DNA of 64,000 nucleotides from positions 62,001 through 126,000 of the forward strand of contig QJNS01000215.1 of assembly GCA_004154925.1 (NCBI GenBank). Direction: 5' to 3'. This stretch comes from Monosporascus cannonballus. Its lineage: Eukaryota > Ascomycota > Sordariomycetes > Xylariales. Below are positions 36,340-47,214 of the stretch, piece after piece (position 1 is the first letter of the stretch; each line of letters begins with the position of its first letter). Position numbers and translations under genes: made by a program. Below the pieces are notes generated by a model. That model ran no database searches. It saw only the letters and a list, made by a program, of their open reading frames with translations, and was not told where the DNA came from.

Positions 36340-36914
36340 ACTTACATAGCTGGTCAGTGTTTCCGAGTCGAAAAAATCAAAGGTGATTTCGTCTTTACTT
36401 TGGCTCAGCCCATCAGCGATATTTGTTAGCTATTGGTGAATTTCGCTCAAAATATTGGGGTTCTTACGATCGGGATAACGAGTTCTACTACAGAGCGAAG
36501 TTACTGACCTAGTCTGTTTCGAAGCTTTCGGGCAGACTGGTGTGGACGTGGGTGGCACATTCGTCCCTGCACCCCGTTACGATGTCGAAGTACGTTTCGA
36601 TGCTAGTTCATATCGCGTAAATCCTCTTATCCAAAGTTCTTCCGAAATCCAGTAGGGGTGCGATAACGTTAATACCGTAGGTCGAATTTTCCTTAGTGAT
36701 CGTAGGGTCCTTTACAATCGACCATTTCGAGTAATTAAGTCTGTACGCGTGGGAAGGCTTCATGGCGTTTGTACAGGCTATTCGTGCTGCGGGTGAAAGA
36801 GAGAAGATGTCCGTCGGCGTGGAAGCTGTCGTTGGGGTGGTTGGCTTGGAAGCGGTTGCTTAGCTTGACAATAGAGATGACAAGGCTTTTCCCGATAGTG
36901 ATCCATTAGGTCGG
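36340..36914 (-). pseudogene. Decayed minus-strand gene, unknown family
   Basis: From a possible acceptor (CTTACACAG, just before 36914) one frame is open for 56 codons (36738-36905) with a strong bias to C in the third position (GKSLVISIVKLSNRFQANH, DSFHADGHLLSFTRS). It then runs on with five or so stops of RIP type (TAA/TAG), for example QLLEMVDCKGPYD-like and YRTPTGFRKNFG segments. Nearer 36346 the best frame changes (NPNILSEIHQ, LTNIADGLSQSKDEITFDFF) and ends at a consensus donor GTAAGT (36345-36340). This looks like a multi-exon gene lost to point mutation and a small indel. No family recognised; the solo LTR lies just downstream. Confidence 0.45.
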
Positions 36915-39316
36915 CTGTGTAAGAACGGTATATGGGGATTTTGAGAAAATTTGGGCCGCTTGTGGTAGCTTTTGGGCTAGTTTGGGCCGTTGAAGTCCGA
37001 AGGATGCAGTGAAAAGAGTTGTGTTGAAGGTGCGGTGGCGGGATACGGTTTGTTTGGTCGGGGTGGCTTAGATCGACTGGAAAGTGATCCCAGTTTGGTA
37101 GGTGGAAGAGGTCAATTAGTGGGATTATGATGAATCAAAATTCTAGGTTGGGGTGATTACGACGTAGGTAAATGTGGTGGCTAGTATAATATTAACAATG
37201 AACCACCGGATCACCTGATGCCTTGCAATGGACTCTTTACGACCCATGGACGATAAGTCCATGATTTCGCCTTCCTTACAATCAAGAGACTGACAGCGGG
37301 CCGAAGGGCTTGGCCTAGCCCAGGCCAGTACGACCTAGAGCCATATCCGAGGGAAACCAGAAAGTGTTAGGTAAATTTCCTAGCAACTGCCAAACTAACT
37401 AGCTGGATACTTTATGTAGAAGGAAGGGCCCTGCCGAATGACAAAACAGGAGGACTTATTAGTGGATCGAAACCACCAGTTCAGTACTGATAAATTGGAA
37501 TAGAAATTATAGCACTTGACGCCTTCTCACCTCTTCCTAACTGCCAGGTGGCTCTGACTAAAGTACCTATTTGGGTCACCTTAGTCCCTACTTAGTAGGC
37601 GTTGTATAGGAATCGAATAATCAAGATTTCGCCTATGATATCAGTTGACTATCTCCTTTCGAATAAACGGAACCTGTTATTATTCCAGTTCAGTATAATG
37701 AAGAACTTTAATTGGAAAGTTTAATTATGTGGTAGGTAGTAATGGGATATAGCTAGGTGGTAAGGTTCTAGGTGGTGAGAGGTAGCTCATTTGTTATGGC
37801 CGCCGCCTGCGTTGAATTCTTCTATTACCCGTCGGGTGTTATGAACTGTGCGAAGGATAACAACAGCAACACTACCAAAACCTCAAATCACTAATTGGTC
37901 TGTATAAGGTGGCTTACAATCCTGCTTATCGCTTCCAGGGTTAAAAGATGGATGCTAATTGCCTACCACTTCCCTATGGACTTACTTGCCTATTACCGCT
38001 TTGGTGACGGTTTTTCCCCCGAGTCGGAACTATCCCACATATTCAGGTGGACACTGCGCTCTGGACGTTACTTAATCTGGGCATACTCCATGTATGTACG
38101 TCAGTGTACTACATGAGATAGCTAAACGTTACTAACTACATAACATGTACCTGTACTGTACCAGACTCTAGGTACGTAGTATCATGCAGTCAGTTCGCGG
38201 GAGGGGCCACTATGTAGCTCGTTGATGTGGTTTTGATTATTATCCTTGAATAGGTATCATGTACGTCACAAGAACAGTAAGTCCTATAGATAGGAGTATC
38301 GAAGGTGGGCTGCCTTAAGTGATTCCCTTCCACTGCAATTGAATTGCTGCTGAAATACTGCCGTCTTCCTAGTGAATGGCACGACTTTTTCGCGTTGTAT
38401 CTTCTAAGTTCTTTGCAACACGGTCTTGTGGAATCAGATTTCTGGTCTGGCTGGTATTCCTACTTCTGATGATGAGTTGGCTGAGAATCTATTGATGCTC
38501 TTTGTCAGGGAAAATGGTAAAGTACGGAGTGAGAGGCAGAAGAAGCAGCCCAGCGGGTGGTTCATAGTATGGGTAGTAAATAAATGACCATTAATGCCTG
38601 CCCTTTTCTAACTACTCGGGGGCGAAGCCCCCTATATATACGCAAACTGGAGCCAAACTGGTGGGTCGCTGGGCCCCGGAAAGGGGGCCGCACCTTGGCA
38701 CCTGACACTCTTGTTCTTAACACCGCTTTCTGTTTCATATCGAGAAGTACACCGCGCAGCTTCGACACTGTCCTACTATCATCATGGGACGTAACTGAAG
38801 CACTTAAAATTTTTGGGTAGTTTCTCGTATTTGGATGCGGATAAGGCAATCGCCACTTGCCTCGGTTGTCTTCACATAGGAGTCCTTGATCGCTCATAAG
38901 TGATGAATTTCGTCTTTTTCTAATTTTAATTCCAAACGTCAAGCCCCTGTATGATTTGCGCATGAAATTCCCTTTCTTTACCTACTGAGGGACCTAGTGA
39001 CCTGGAAGATGGCTTTGTTCACAAAATCATTGTTTCTAATCCCAGATGATCGAAAACAGCTCTTGCTACTACTCTTTGTTACCGGTAGGGCGCAACCCAT
39101 AGAGTCAGGTCTCCGACTAATCCACTCTTCAATATTACGAAACTTAGCATTACGGGACGGGTAAATACACAAGACTAGCTCATCGCTGGCGGCATCATGA
39201 AGGGGTAAAAGTGTCGACGACGACTAGAGCTAATAATATATCATACTACAGCATTCGATATCAGTGAGGAACCCTTATAGAATCAACACATAGCTTTCCA
39301 GCCAGCTTATGCAAGA
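36915..39316. other. Long stretch without a supported gene
   Basis: Frames at 37895-38116 (plus) and 38562-38963 (minus) are open but their composition does not favour one strand or frame. A perfect hairpin GGGGGCGAAGCCCCC lies at 38618-38632. A decayed gene is possible at 38560-39170 on the minus strand, where several short coding-like pieces lie in different frames. Confidence 0.4.
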
Positions 39317-41926
39317 ATGGCGAACAATATGCAACCCGCCTATGGCTTCCCAGGTCAGCCACAGCAGGCCGTGTTCAGCCCGTTCCGCCTGGGCCATAAT
39401 CAGAAAGTGGTGCCTCCCCCGATCCCCAATATACCCGAAGAGATTGCGCACTACCAGGAGATGCAGAGGATGAACACGCGGCTTTGGCACTGGCGCAATA
39501 AGCCAGGCATCGTCGACGAGAACGCCTACCCGAACTTGTACCTGATGCCGATTCCATGGCACTACAGGGGAGCCGGCAAATCCCCGAGCGACTTCCAGAC
39601 CCAGGGCACCCACTGGAATATGGAGCCGCTCACCCCCTCCGACAAGGCCGAGAACCTCGACCCCGCGACCTCCGGGGACCAGCTGCCTGAGAGGGCCCGC
39701 CGGGCTTGGCATCGCCTCCAGGAAGTCAAGCAGTTCTTCGGCTCCGGCGGCGCGACGCCCGGCTTCAATAAGACGTGGCACTACAAGAAGGTGCTCGGCT
39801 ACGGAGGCAACGGCCTCGCCTGCCATTACTGCGTCGAAGATGGTCCGGAAAAGAGCCAAGATGCGGCGGTCAAGGTCCAGATTAAGGGCTGGAGGAGTAG
39901 TAGCTTAAAGAGAGAGCAGGAAATGATGAGGGTATGGTGTTATCACCTAAACCTTTGGCATCCCTATCTGTCTCCCCTTCTTCCCTCTCTCCGCAGCCAG
40001 TTGAGTTGTGAGAACGTCAAGGGGGGCCGGGGTGTGTTGTACATATGGACTAGTCGGCTAACATCTGTGATCAAATCCAGAAACTCACCCATTCGAAGCA
40101 TATAATCCAGGAAGTTCCGCGTGACCGTATTGGCAAACGGGCTCGAAAGAGAATACCTGTAGATTGGACATCCCTCGACTCGAGTGACGAATACGACTCC
40201 AGCGGCGACGAGGATGTCCCAGTAAGTCACACTCCTCATTGTTCTTTGTTCGCGTACCACGTCTTGCGAGCCCTTACAGCTTGACCCTACTAGCTCTATC
40301 AACCAAGTAGTGTCTCGGGCGTGGCTCGTCGTTGCGGGCTCTCTCTCTCTGTTTTCTTTTATATCTACTCGCTCGAGAATATCTTCACGCTGACGACGGG
40401 GATTCAGCCCCTACCACAGAAGGTGGTTACGCGCCGCAAAGATCTCCCGCTTTGGGTGATAGACAATAAGCACTCGCGCTGGGACCAGGCTCCCGCATTT
40501 TCAGCAAAGAAGCCCAGTCCTCCAGGCGAGAAAAGCTTCATCGTCCTCGAGTTTGCGGAGCACGGCGACTTGAACAATTTTATGGGGAAGATGAACATGC
40601 AGGGCGGCGGCATGCCTCTGAGGATCCACTGGAACTGGTGGCTATGCTGTAAGTGGGCTCTCTTTGAGGCGCGATTAAGATAAGTAGAGATGCCGAGGTC
40701 TTGTGCTGACCCATGCCGGTTCAATAGTGGTCAAGCAATGCGTTGCCATGACCTACTACCCAAGGAAGTTCCATCCGAACCGTTTCAACGCCAACGGGCA
40801 GGATTTGGACGAAATAGTTCCCGACGCCTCTATCAGCTGGAGGAAGAAGAACATGGTCCATTTTGACTTCGATGTTTTCAACGGTATGCTACCGGATCCT
40901 TCTTTTAGACGAGTGGTGGTGCCGTGGAGCTCACACGTCACCCCAGTCTTCATAGGGGGATTAACGCCTGATGATGGCCAGCATTCAATAGTACCAGTAT
41001 TGAAGGTGTGTTTCGAACCAAGTTGCGTCCTGCGATTTTGAGCTGAAATATGAACGTAGCTCGCGGACTTCGGTTTGGCGGAGGAGATAAAACCCCAAAA
41101 GCGAGAGTACGTCGAAGCGACTTTTCATGACTTAAGAGGGGCTGCCTAACTGGAGATGCACAGTACCTACTATCTCGCGTATCGACGCATGGCCAAATGG
41201 GCCTACTATTCTCCGGTAAGCATAAGTTCTCGCAGATACCACTTGACTGCGCTAGAGAGACAGACAGAGAGTAGCTAACCGCGCTCATCCCAGGAACAAT
41301 TCGGCGCCGAATGGGAGTTCATCCCGGCAGACCGCAACGGGTCAAATATCTGCGGCGAACGTGTCGCAGGGAACTATGGATCCCACACGAACGTGTACTG
41401 TGCCGCACTGGTAAGCGGGAAAAAGAAAAAAAAAATAGAACTATACCCATCCGTCTTCGCTGTTGTACGTGGTACTAACAAGTGCTCCCAACTTAACCAG
41501 GTCATGATATCCGTCATGACGGGCTGCTACCCGCCGCAGCCGCCACTGCGCGGGACGATGACGCTCGACGACGGCACCGAGATAGTGAGCTACGGGAGCT
41601 TTCTGCTGGATGACGCCACGTGGGGCATGTTCGACTTTGAGCTTCGCATGATCCTGGCGCGCTGTCTGGCGCACTACCCGGACCAGCGCCCGTCGGTCGA
41701 GGAGCTGCTCCAGAACGCCGTCGCCAACACGGCCAGGGCCAACGCCGAGATGGACACCGACGACGATATCAGGTTTTGGTACAAGGACCAGGTGCTTGGT
41801 GCCCCAACAACTCCGCAGGCACAGTCTCCGCAGGCAGGATCTTACGCCGGCAGGATATCCCCCAGCAGGGTCTCCACAGGCAGGATCTTCGAAAGCCACG
41901 TCTCTGCCGGTATACTCGGTCGATAG
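39317..41926 (+). CDS. Protein-kinase-like protein, 9 exons, about 613 aa
   Basis: Exons: 39317-39931, 40081-40221, 40420-40648, 40728-40883, 40947-41005, 41060-41106, 41164-41215, 41294-41410, 41501-41926; all phases close, and most introns have CTAAC/CTGAC branch sites (exon 3 could instead start at 40408, adding four codons). A Pro/Gln-rich N-terminus of about 155 residues precedes the kinase fold: Gly-rich loop GYGGNGLA (161-168), AAVK lysine K186, helix-C Glu in KREQEMMRK, hinge-like FIVLEFAEHGDL, catalytic HFDFDVFN (H373-D375-N380), DFG at 403-405, and an Arg in the DQRPSVEELL helix. An acidic insert (DSSDEYDSSGDED) follows helix C. The C-terminal tail repeats PQA/GRI motifs. Catalytic residues are present, but the usual Lys two after the catalytic Asp is Asp377. 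It is a fungal-type Ser/Thr kinase by fold; the substrate is unknown. Confidence 0.82.
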
Positions 41927-42821
41927 AAGCAACCCGGATAATCCGAGAGTGACCAAGAACGCGAAATCGATGTAACTGGACGTGGCTGCATTGAAAGGGA
42001 AATGTACGAGAATAGCGTGTCATCCGTAAGGTTTGGGGATTTTGAAGATTAGCACTACTTTAGATATAGGTGAAAAGGGGCCATTGTTATAAGTATAGCA
42101 GTGTATAATAAGGGCATATCATACCTTTGACTGGATAGGCCGTCATGCCGCTATTCCCTGTAATATCTAGGTCGGTCCCCAAAACTGGACAGACGGCAGA
42201 CCGTTACTTGTGAGAGACACTCATTGTCCCTATTTATAGGCCGACGACAATCCGACTTTGGGAAGACGGTAGCTTCTGCAAAAGCCGCCGCTGAATGGAA
42301 ACGTCCGTTCGGGAGGTGGAGAGCCGCATGTAGTATGGCAGCGGTTCATATAAGCCGTGGGGAGCTCAGTAATAAGTATGAGATTATTGCTGTGCGAGTT
42401 ACGGCTGCTATGATACTGAGACTATAATTAGATATAATTGATGCGGCCTCTGTAAGTTACATAGTACCTAGCTAGCTGCTTGTAGGGAGAAGTAAGTGTC
42501 TTAGCACTCATTAGCGCCCCTAGGGATGGCGACCAATCGGTAAGTCTCCACTAGCGGGCCATAGCGCCAAGGAAATACCCACGACCTGCAGGAACACCAT
42601 CTGATCCGATGAACAATGACGTAGCCGGCACGTTTGTAACTTGTACACTTTTCCGACGTCAAAACGTTTTACGCACACACATATAAAAGCCACCATGAAT
42701 TCGAGTAGCGAGTATCTTACCAAACTGGGCCGAATCATTGTTCGTACAGCCCCCGATCCGCGATGAACCCACGCCCACGATAGACCGCCATATCCGCTTT
42801 CCTGCATGAGGGCCAGTCGCG
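41927..42821. other. Intergenic
   Basis: A 67-codon frame (42224-42427) has no support. The DNA just before 42822 probably serves as promoter and leader of the next gene. Confidence 0.4.
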
Positions 42822-43265
42822 ATGGCGGAACCCGAAGACGCAACCGCCGACTATAACAAGCATGGAACTACTTCCAGCAACTCTGAGCGACTCGAACACG
42901 ATACTGATGACTACTACTACGTCGAAGAAGCCGACGATGATGAGGTCACCGCGGATCTAGTGGGCGAGGAGGAGGAAGCGGAAAGCGGCGAAGAAGAAGA
43001 GGTCAACGCTGAGGAAGATGAAGACATAGAGGAGTACGAGATCGAGGATCCCAAATACGAAAAACTTGACGGGCCTGACATAGATGGCAAAACAAAGCGG
43101 GGTGGCGAGGGCCGCGGCGCAAAGCGTCGGCGGTCGTCCGCGTCGCAGGCTGGCGGCGTCTACAAGAAACGGAGGAACGGAAATGGCGGCGCAGCGAAGA
43201 CACGTTCGAAGCTGGGCAACTTGAAGCCCAGCACGGCAGCCGCAGAGCAGACTACAGCAAGGTAG
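42822..43265 (+). CDS. Small acidic protein with basic nuclear-signal tail
   Basis: A single open frame of 147 codons. Residues 1-90 are highly acidic (runs such as GEEEEAESGEEEEVNAEEDED). The rest is basic and Gly/Ser-rich with nuclear-localisation-like clusters (GAKRRRSSAS, YKKRRNGNGG). Such proteins often act in the nucleus as chaperone-like or chromatin-associated factors, but no conserved domain is seen, so that is only a guess. The end (ACA GCA AGG TAG) also contains a weak donor GGTAGGCA, and coding-like pieces continue in 43312-43720, so the gene may once have been longer. Confidence 0.5.
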   Translation: MAEPEDATADYNKHGTTSSNSERLEHDTDDYYYVEEADDDEVTADLVGEEEEAESGEEEEVNAEEDEDIEEYEIEDPKYEKLDGPDIDGKTKRGGEGRGAKRRRSSASQAGGVYKKRRNGNGGAAKTRSKLGNLKPSTAAAEQTTAR

Positions 43266-43311
43266 GCACGAAAAGCAGCAGTCAGAAGGAAGCAAGTCAT
43301 CGGAATTCCAA

Positions 43312-43720
43312 TTGAGTGGTGGCCGAAAAGGGGCCCCAGCAGGGTCTCGGAGATCCCGCCCCAGTTACGTTGATAACGAGGTTTCCAAGCTCATGGGAAG
43401 GCTATGGACCTCGACAACGAGTCCGCCCGGGCTTGCGATGAGGATTAGGAATGATGCGTGCAAGGTCCGCGTCCACCATAAGCCTGGTGACCGGACCCTT
43501 TTGCGGGCTAGGGCGGCAACACATTTTCGTGTTTGGCCCAACCATGATGAACGACAACAGATAACATCCCCGGACGTCCTAACGCTATGGATGATACTTC
43601 GTAGGGGACTCGGGCGTTGGATAATGCCCAACGCAGCATCGCAGATTTGGACCTCGTCGCACCCCCATGGGAAGCGCTTTGAAGGACTTGGCTGGGTGCA
43701 GCATTAATTGCCGTTTGTCG
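43312..43720 (+). pseudogene. Possible decayed continuation of the acidic-protein gene
   Basis: Coding-like segments occur in changing frames: PSYVDNEVSKLMG, then MDLDNESARACDED with several stops, then ALDNAQRSIADLDLVAPPWEAL near 43610-43680. The longest open frame (131 codons from 43312) is not the one with the best composition. Read together, this suggests a frameshifted, stop-ridden gene tail; support is weak. Confidence 0.25.
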
Positions 43721-45020
43721 CATCAGAAGATCTAAAACTAAGACTCCGCCGCATGCAACTATGTGGATGATTATGGACGAAGCACTTCAGGGCGTTTGGC
43801 TACTGCCCTACAATACTTTGCGCCTCTTCTTCACAGGAGCGTTTACGCCATATGCGTATGAGATGGATGGACCATGGAACATCGGTCTAATATGACCCAT
43901 GATTCGGTATAGATCTTCGTACGATCTGCTATCTGCGCCGATGGGCGATTGGGAATTTGTAGCTCCATATCATAAAAGAGAGGATGCGAGATTTTCTATT
44001 GATCTCTTGGGTAGCAAAAGGCTACCTGGAATACGTCACATGTATGGCCTTCTTATCAGGGGTTAGGGGCACGGCGTGATATGTTCTGTGGCATGCCAAG
44101 TATGGCCCGTGCGCGTCTATGGGGCTTAATAAAAATCCAAAGAAAACTTCAAATTCTCCTCATGCTCTCCTTTACACAACTCCCGTCCCGAAAAGAGACG
44201 GGGCGGACCGAGAAATCGTAAATGCTTCTCAAAAGAGACCAGGTATATTATAGTCACGAGACGATCACCTCCGGGTTTGTTTCTCTTTTTCTTCATTATC
44301 TACCGACTTTCAGCATCAACTACGCGCAGCACCATACTCCAGCCACTCGGTTTTCTCCACGAGTCTTCATCCGAAGATCTTGATGCCGCGACACGTCTTG
44401 TGTTGCGGTCCTGAGAGGGCTCGGCGATTAAGAATGTTGTAGGAAGACGGTGGTGATGCCTTTTCATCATCCCCGTAAGCCCGCAAAGCTGCCAGAGTAA
44501 CGCACCATCATGGACCATCATAGTCCGCGCTCGCCTGGATGCATTTATGCGTTCCCCCACGCGAGTGAGGCTCCTAGAGCTCCAACATTTATCGTCTCCC
44601 CGAAATAATCGGCGTAATTACCCTCGGCCAGGCTCCGAAGTAGAGTTTAAGGCGGGGCCGTTCCCATCTTAAACGGCCCCGCATCCTTCAAAAGGACGTG
44701 ATAACTGCAAGTACAAAGTAGTTACATTAGGTAATTGAGTCGTCACGGCTTCACGTCATAAGTATGTCTGCTGTGGGAATCTATGCAGATATTCCAAAGG
44801 CGATCATCGTATGTCGTTTTCGACTTCGCCCTCCATTATTCGTCGTTTCAAGTATATCGCCATCATAAAGTAATGCGTACCTCCTCTCTGACGTTAGCCG
44901 GCCACTACCACCACTGCTCCTCACCTTTCTCTTCGGTCCGTTGCCCAGGTTTATCTGCACCCACCAGCACTAAGAAGCCGGCGTCTCGACCGCGTGCGAC
45001 CTTTTCACGCATCCCCTAAG
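43721..45020. other. Intergenic, upstream of malic enzyme
   Basis: No gene seen. It holds a perfect 11-bp-stem hairpin (44652-44682) and, from 44898 to 45020, a stop-free arginine-rich extension in the malic enzyme frame that lacks an ATG. Confidence 0.5.
44652..44682. repeat. GC-rich perfect hairpin, 11-bp stem
   Basis: GCGGGGCCGTT and AACGGCCCCGC are exact inverted copies around a 9-base loop (CCCATCTTA). It lies about 340 bp upstream of the malic enzyme ATG. It could be a DNA or RNA structure or a dyad protein-binding site; nothing in the sequence decides between these. Confidence 0.7.
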
Positions 45021-47214
45021 ATGTCGTCGCCGTCCGATACCGAGGACAAGCGCAAGGGCAGCACCGGCAAATTCTCTCACCTGCCGCTGAGCACCAGCGG
45101 CCCCATCGACTGCGCCGTGACTGGGACTGTTCTGCTGAACACCCCCTACTTCAACCGGGGCTCAGCCCACACCCTCGAGGAGCGCCATGAGTTCAACCTG
45201 ACGGGCCTGCTGCCCCAGAGCGTGCAGACGCTCGAGCAGCAGGCCGCCCGTGCCTACCAGCAGTATTCGTCGAGGCCCGATGACCTCGCGAAGAACACCT
45301 TCCTGGCGTCGCTCAAGGAACAGAACCTGGTCTTGTACTTCAAGGTAAGATTAACCGAACTTCGTGATCGTCTGCCACGGTGTCTGACAGTTTCCGCCAC
45401 GTGATTGGGGGAATCGGTGAACCGGTAGCTGTGTGCGAGTGGCATGATGGCTAATGCGAACCAGCTCCTGCAAGACCACATGAAGGAGATGTTCAGCGTG
45501 GTTTATACGCCGACTGAGGGCGCTGCCATCGAGAATTACTCGCGTCTCTTCCGCCGGCCGGAGGGTTGCTTTCTGAACATCCATGACATGGACCGACTGT
45601 CTCATGATCTAGCGCAATGGGGAAGGCCTGAAGACATCGATTATATCGTCGTGTCAGGTAGGGCTCTCTTCTTCCTAGATAGAACAAACGTGCTCCGTGG
45701 ACTCTAGTATTAACATATACTGCTGTCTAGACGGCGAAGAAATCCTCGGGATCGGGGACCAAGGCACAGGGGGCATCCTTATCTCCGTGGCCAAGCTGGT
45801 ACTCACCACGCTCTGTGCTGGTGTTCACCCCGACCGGACCCTGCCAGTCGTACTAGACTGCGGGACAGATAATGGAAAGCTTCTTAATGATGAATTGTAT
45901 CTCGGTCTTCGCCAGAAGCGAGTGCGTGGGGAGAAGTACGACAAATTCGTCGACAAGTTTGTTCAGGCCAGTCGGACTCTGTTTCCGCGGGCATATATCC
46001 ACTTTGAAGATTTCGGGTTGGCGAACGGTGAGTAACATGGATGACGCGTGCTGACATTGTATAGTTTGCTTATATATGACACAGCACGTCGAATCCTCGA
46101 AATGTATCGCCCAAAGATCCCCTACTTTAACGATGATATCCAGGGTACGGGATGTGTGACGCTCGCTGCTATCATGGCTGCGCTGCACGTGAGCAAGCAG
46201 AGGCTAGGCGGCGTGAAAATGATCATTTTCGGTGCCGGTACTGCTGGTGTAGGCATAGCAGACCAGGTTTGCGAGACCATTTCCCAGGAGAAGGGCATCG
46301 ACAAGGAGGATACCGCAAAGCAGATATGGTTCGTGCCCCTTCTATTACAAACAACTATGATGTACTCTTGGAGAGATATCTAAACTAGCTCGCTAACGCG
46401 TTTACACAGGCTCATAGACAAGCCGGGGCTGCTAACAACAAATACGGAGATGTCGAATGCACAGAAGATCTACGCCAAGGACGAATCAGAGTGGGAGGGC
46501 AAGGAACGCTCCTTGCTGGAAGTCGTTAAGGCAGTCAAGCCCCACGTCCTGATCGGCACATCCACGGTACCAGGAGCCTTCACAGAGGAAGTCGTCAAGG
46601 CCATGGCCGAGCACGTCGAGCGCCCCATCATCCTGCCGCTCTCGAACCCAACTCGTCTGCACGAGGCGGTGCCCGCGGACATCCTCAAGTGGACCGAGGG
46701 GCGGGCCCTCATGGCGACCGGCTCGCCCTTCGACCCAGTGAAGGGGCCCTGGGGCCCCGACGGGTCCGAGGTAGAGATCGAGGTCGCCGAGTGCAACAAC
46801 TCTGTCGTCTTCCCGGGCATCGGGCTGGGCGCCGTGCTGTGCCGCGCCAGGCTCGTCACCAACCGCATGCTCATGGCCGCCGTGCGCGGGCTCGCGGGCC
46901 TCAGCCCCGCGCTGCGCGACGACACGGCGCCCCTTCTCCCGGGCGTCGAGGAGGTGCGGCCCGTCAGCGTCCGCGTCGCGCGTGAGGTCGTGCGTGCCGC
47001 CGTCGACGAGGGCGTCGCTACGGAAGCCAACATTCCAAACGACCCGGACGACCTCGAGGAGTGGATCCGCGAGCAGATGTGGGAACCCGTATACCGCCCC
47101 CTGCATCGCGTCGAGCCCCAGGGCGCCAGCCGCCAGGCAAGGGCCGAGCTCAAGGTCGTGGGCAGCCTCGAGAGGATCGAGGATAAGGATGCTAGGCAGA
47201 AGGAAGCTCCGTAG
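45021..47214 (+). CDS. MAE1: Malic enzyme, 5 exons, 620 aa
   Basis: It oxidatively decarboxylates malate to pyruvate with reduction of NAD(P). Exons: 45021-45344, 45465-45657, 45731-46027, 46085-46328, 46410-47214; all phases close. Family landmarks in order: YTPTEGAAIENYSRLFRRPE with catalytic Tyr122; DGEEILGIGDQGTGG; catalytic-lysine helix ISVAKLVL (K194); metal ligands in HFEDFGLA (E265, D266) and FNDDIQGTG (D289); nucleotide-binding IIFGAGTAGVGIAD; LSNPTRLHEA and ALMATGSPF near the end. Length and architecture match fungal NAD-type malic enzymes, usually mitochondrial. From ATG 45021 the N-terminus (MSSPSDTEDKRKG) is not a clear presequence; an AUG-less basic extension lies in frame upstream. 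The symbol is that of the yeast enzyme. Coenzyme preference cannot be settled by eye. Confidence 0.95.

Noticed and set aside
38562..38963. 133-codon minus-strand frame
   Set aside because: Two other frames of the same DNA look equally or more protein-like (for example a KDSYVKTTEASGD reading), so no model could be chosen.
39998..40080. Alternative acceptor CTCTCCGCAG at 39997 for kinase exon 2
   Set aside because: It leads at once to an in-frame TGA; the acceptor at 40080 with the CTAAC branch keeps the frame.
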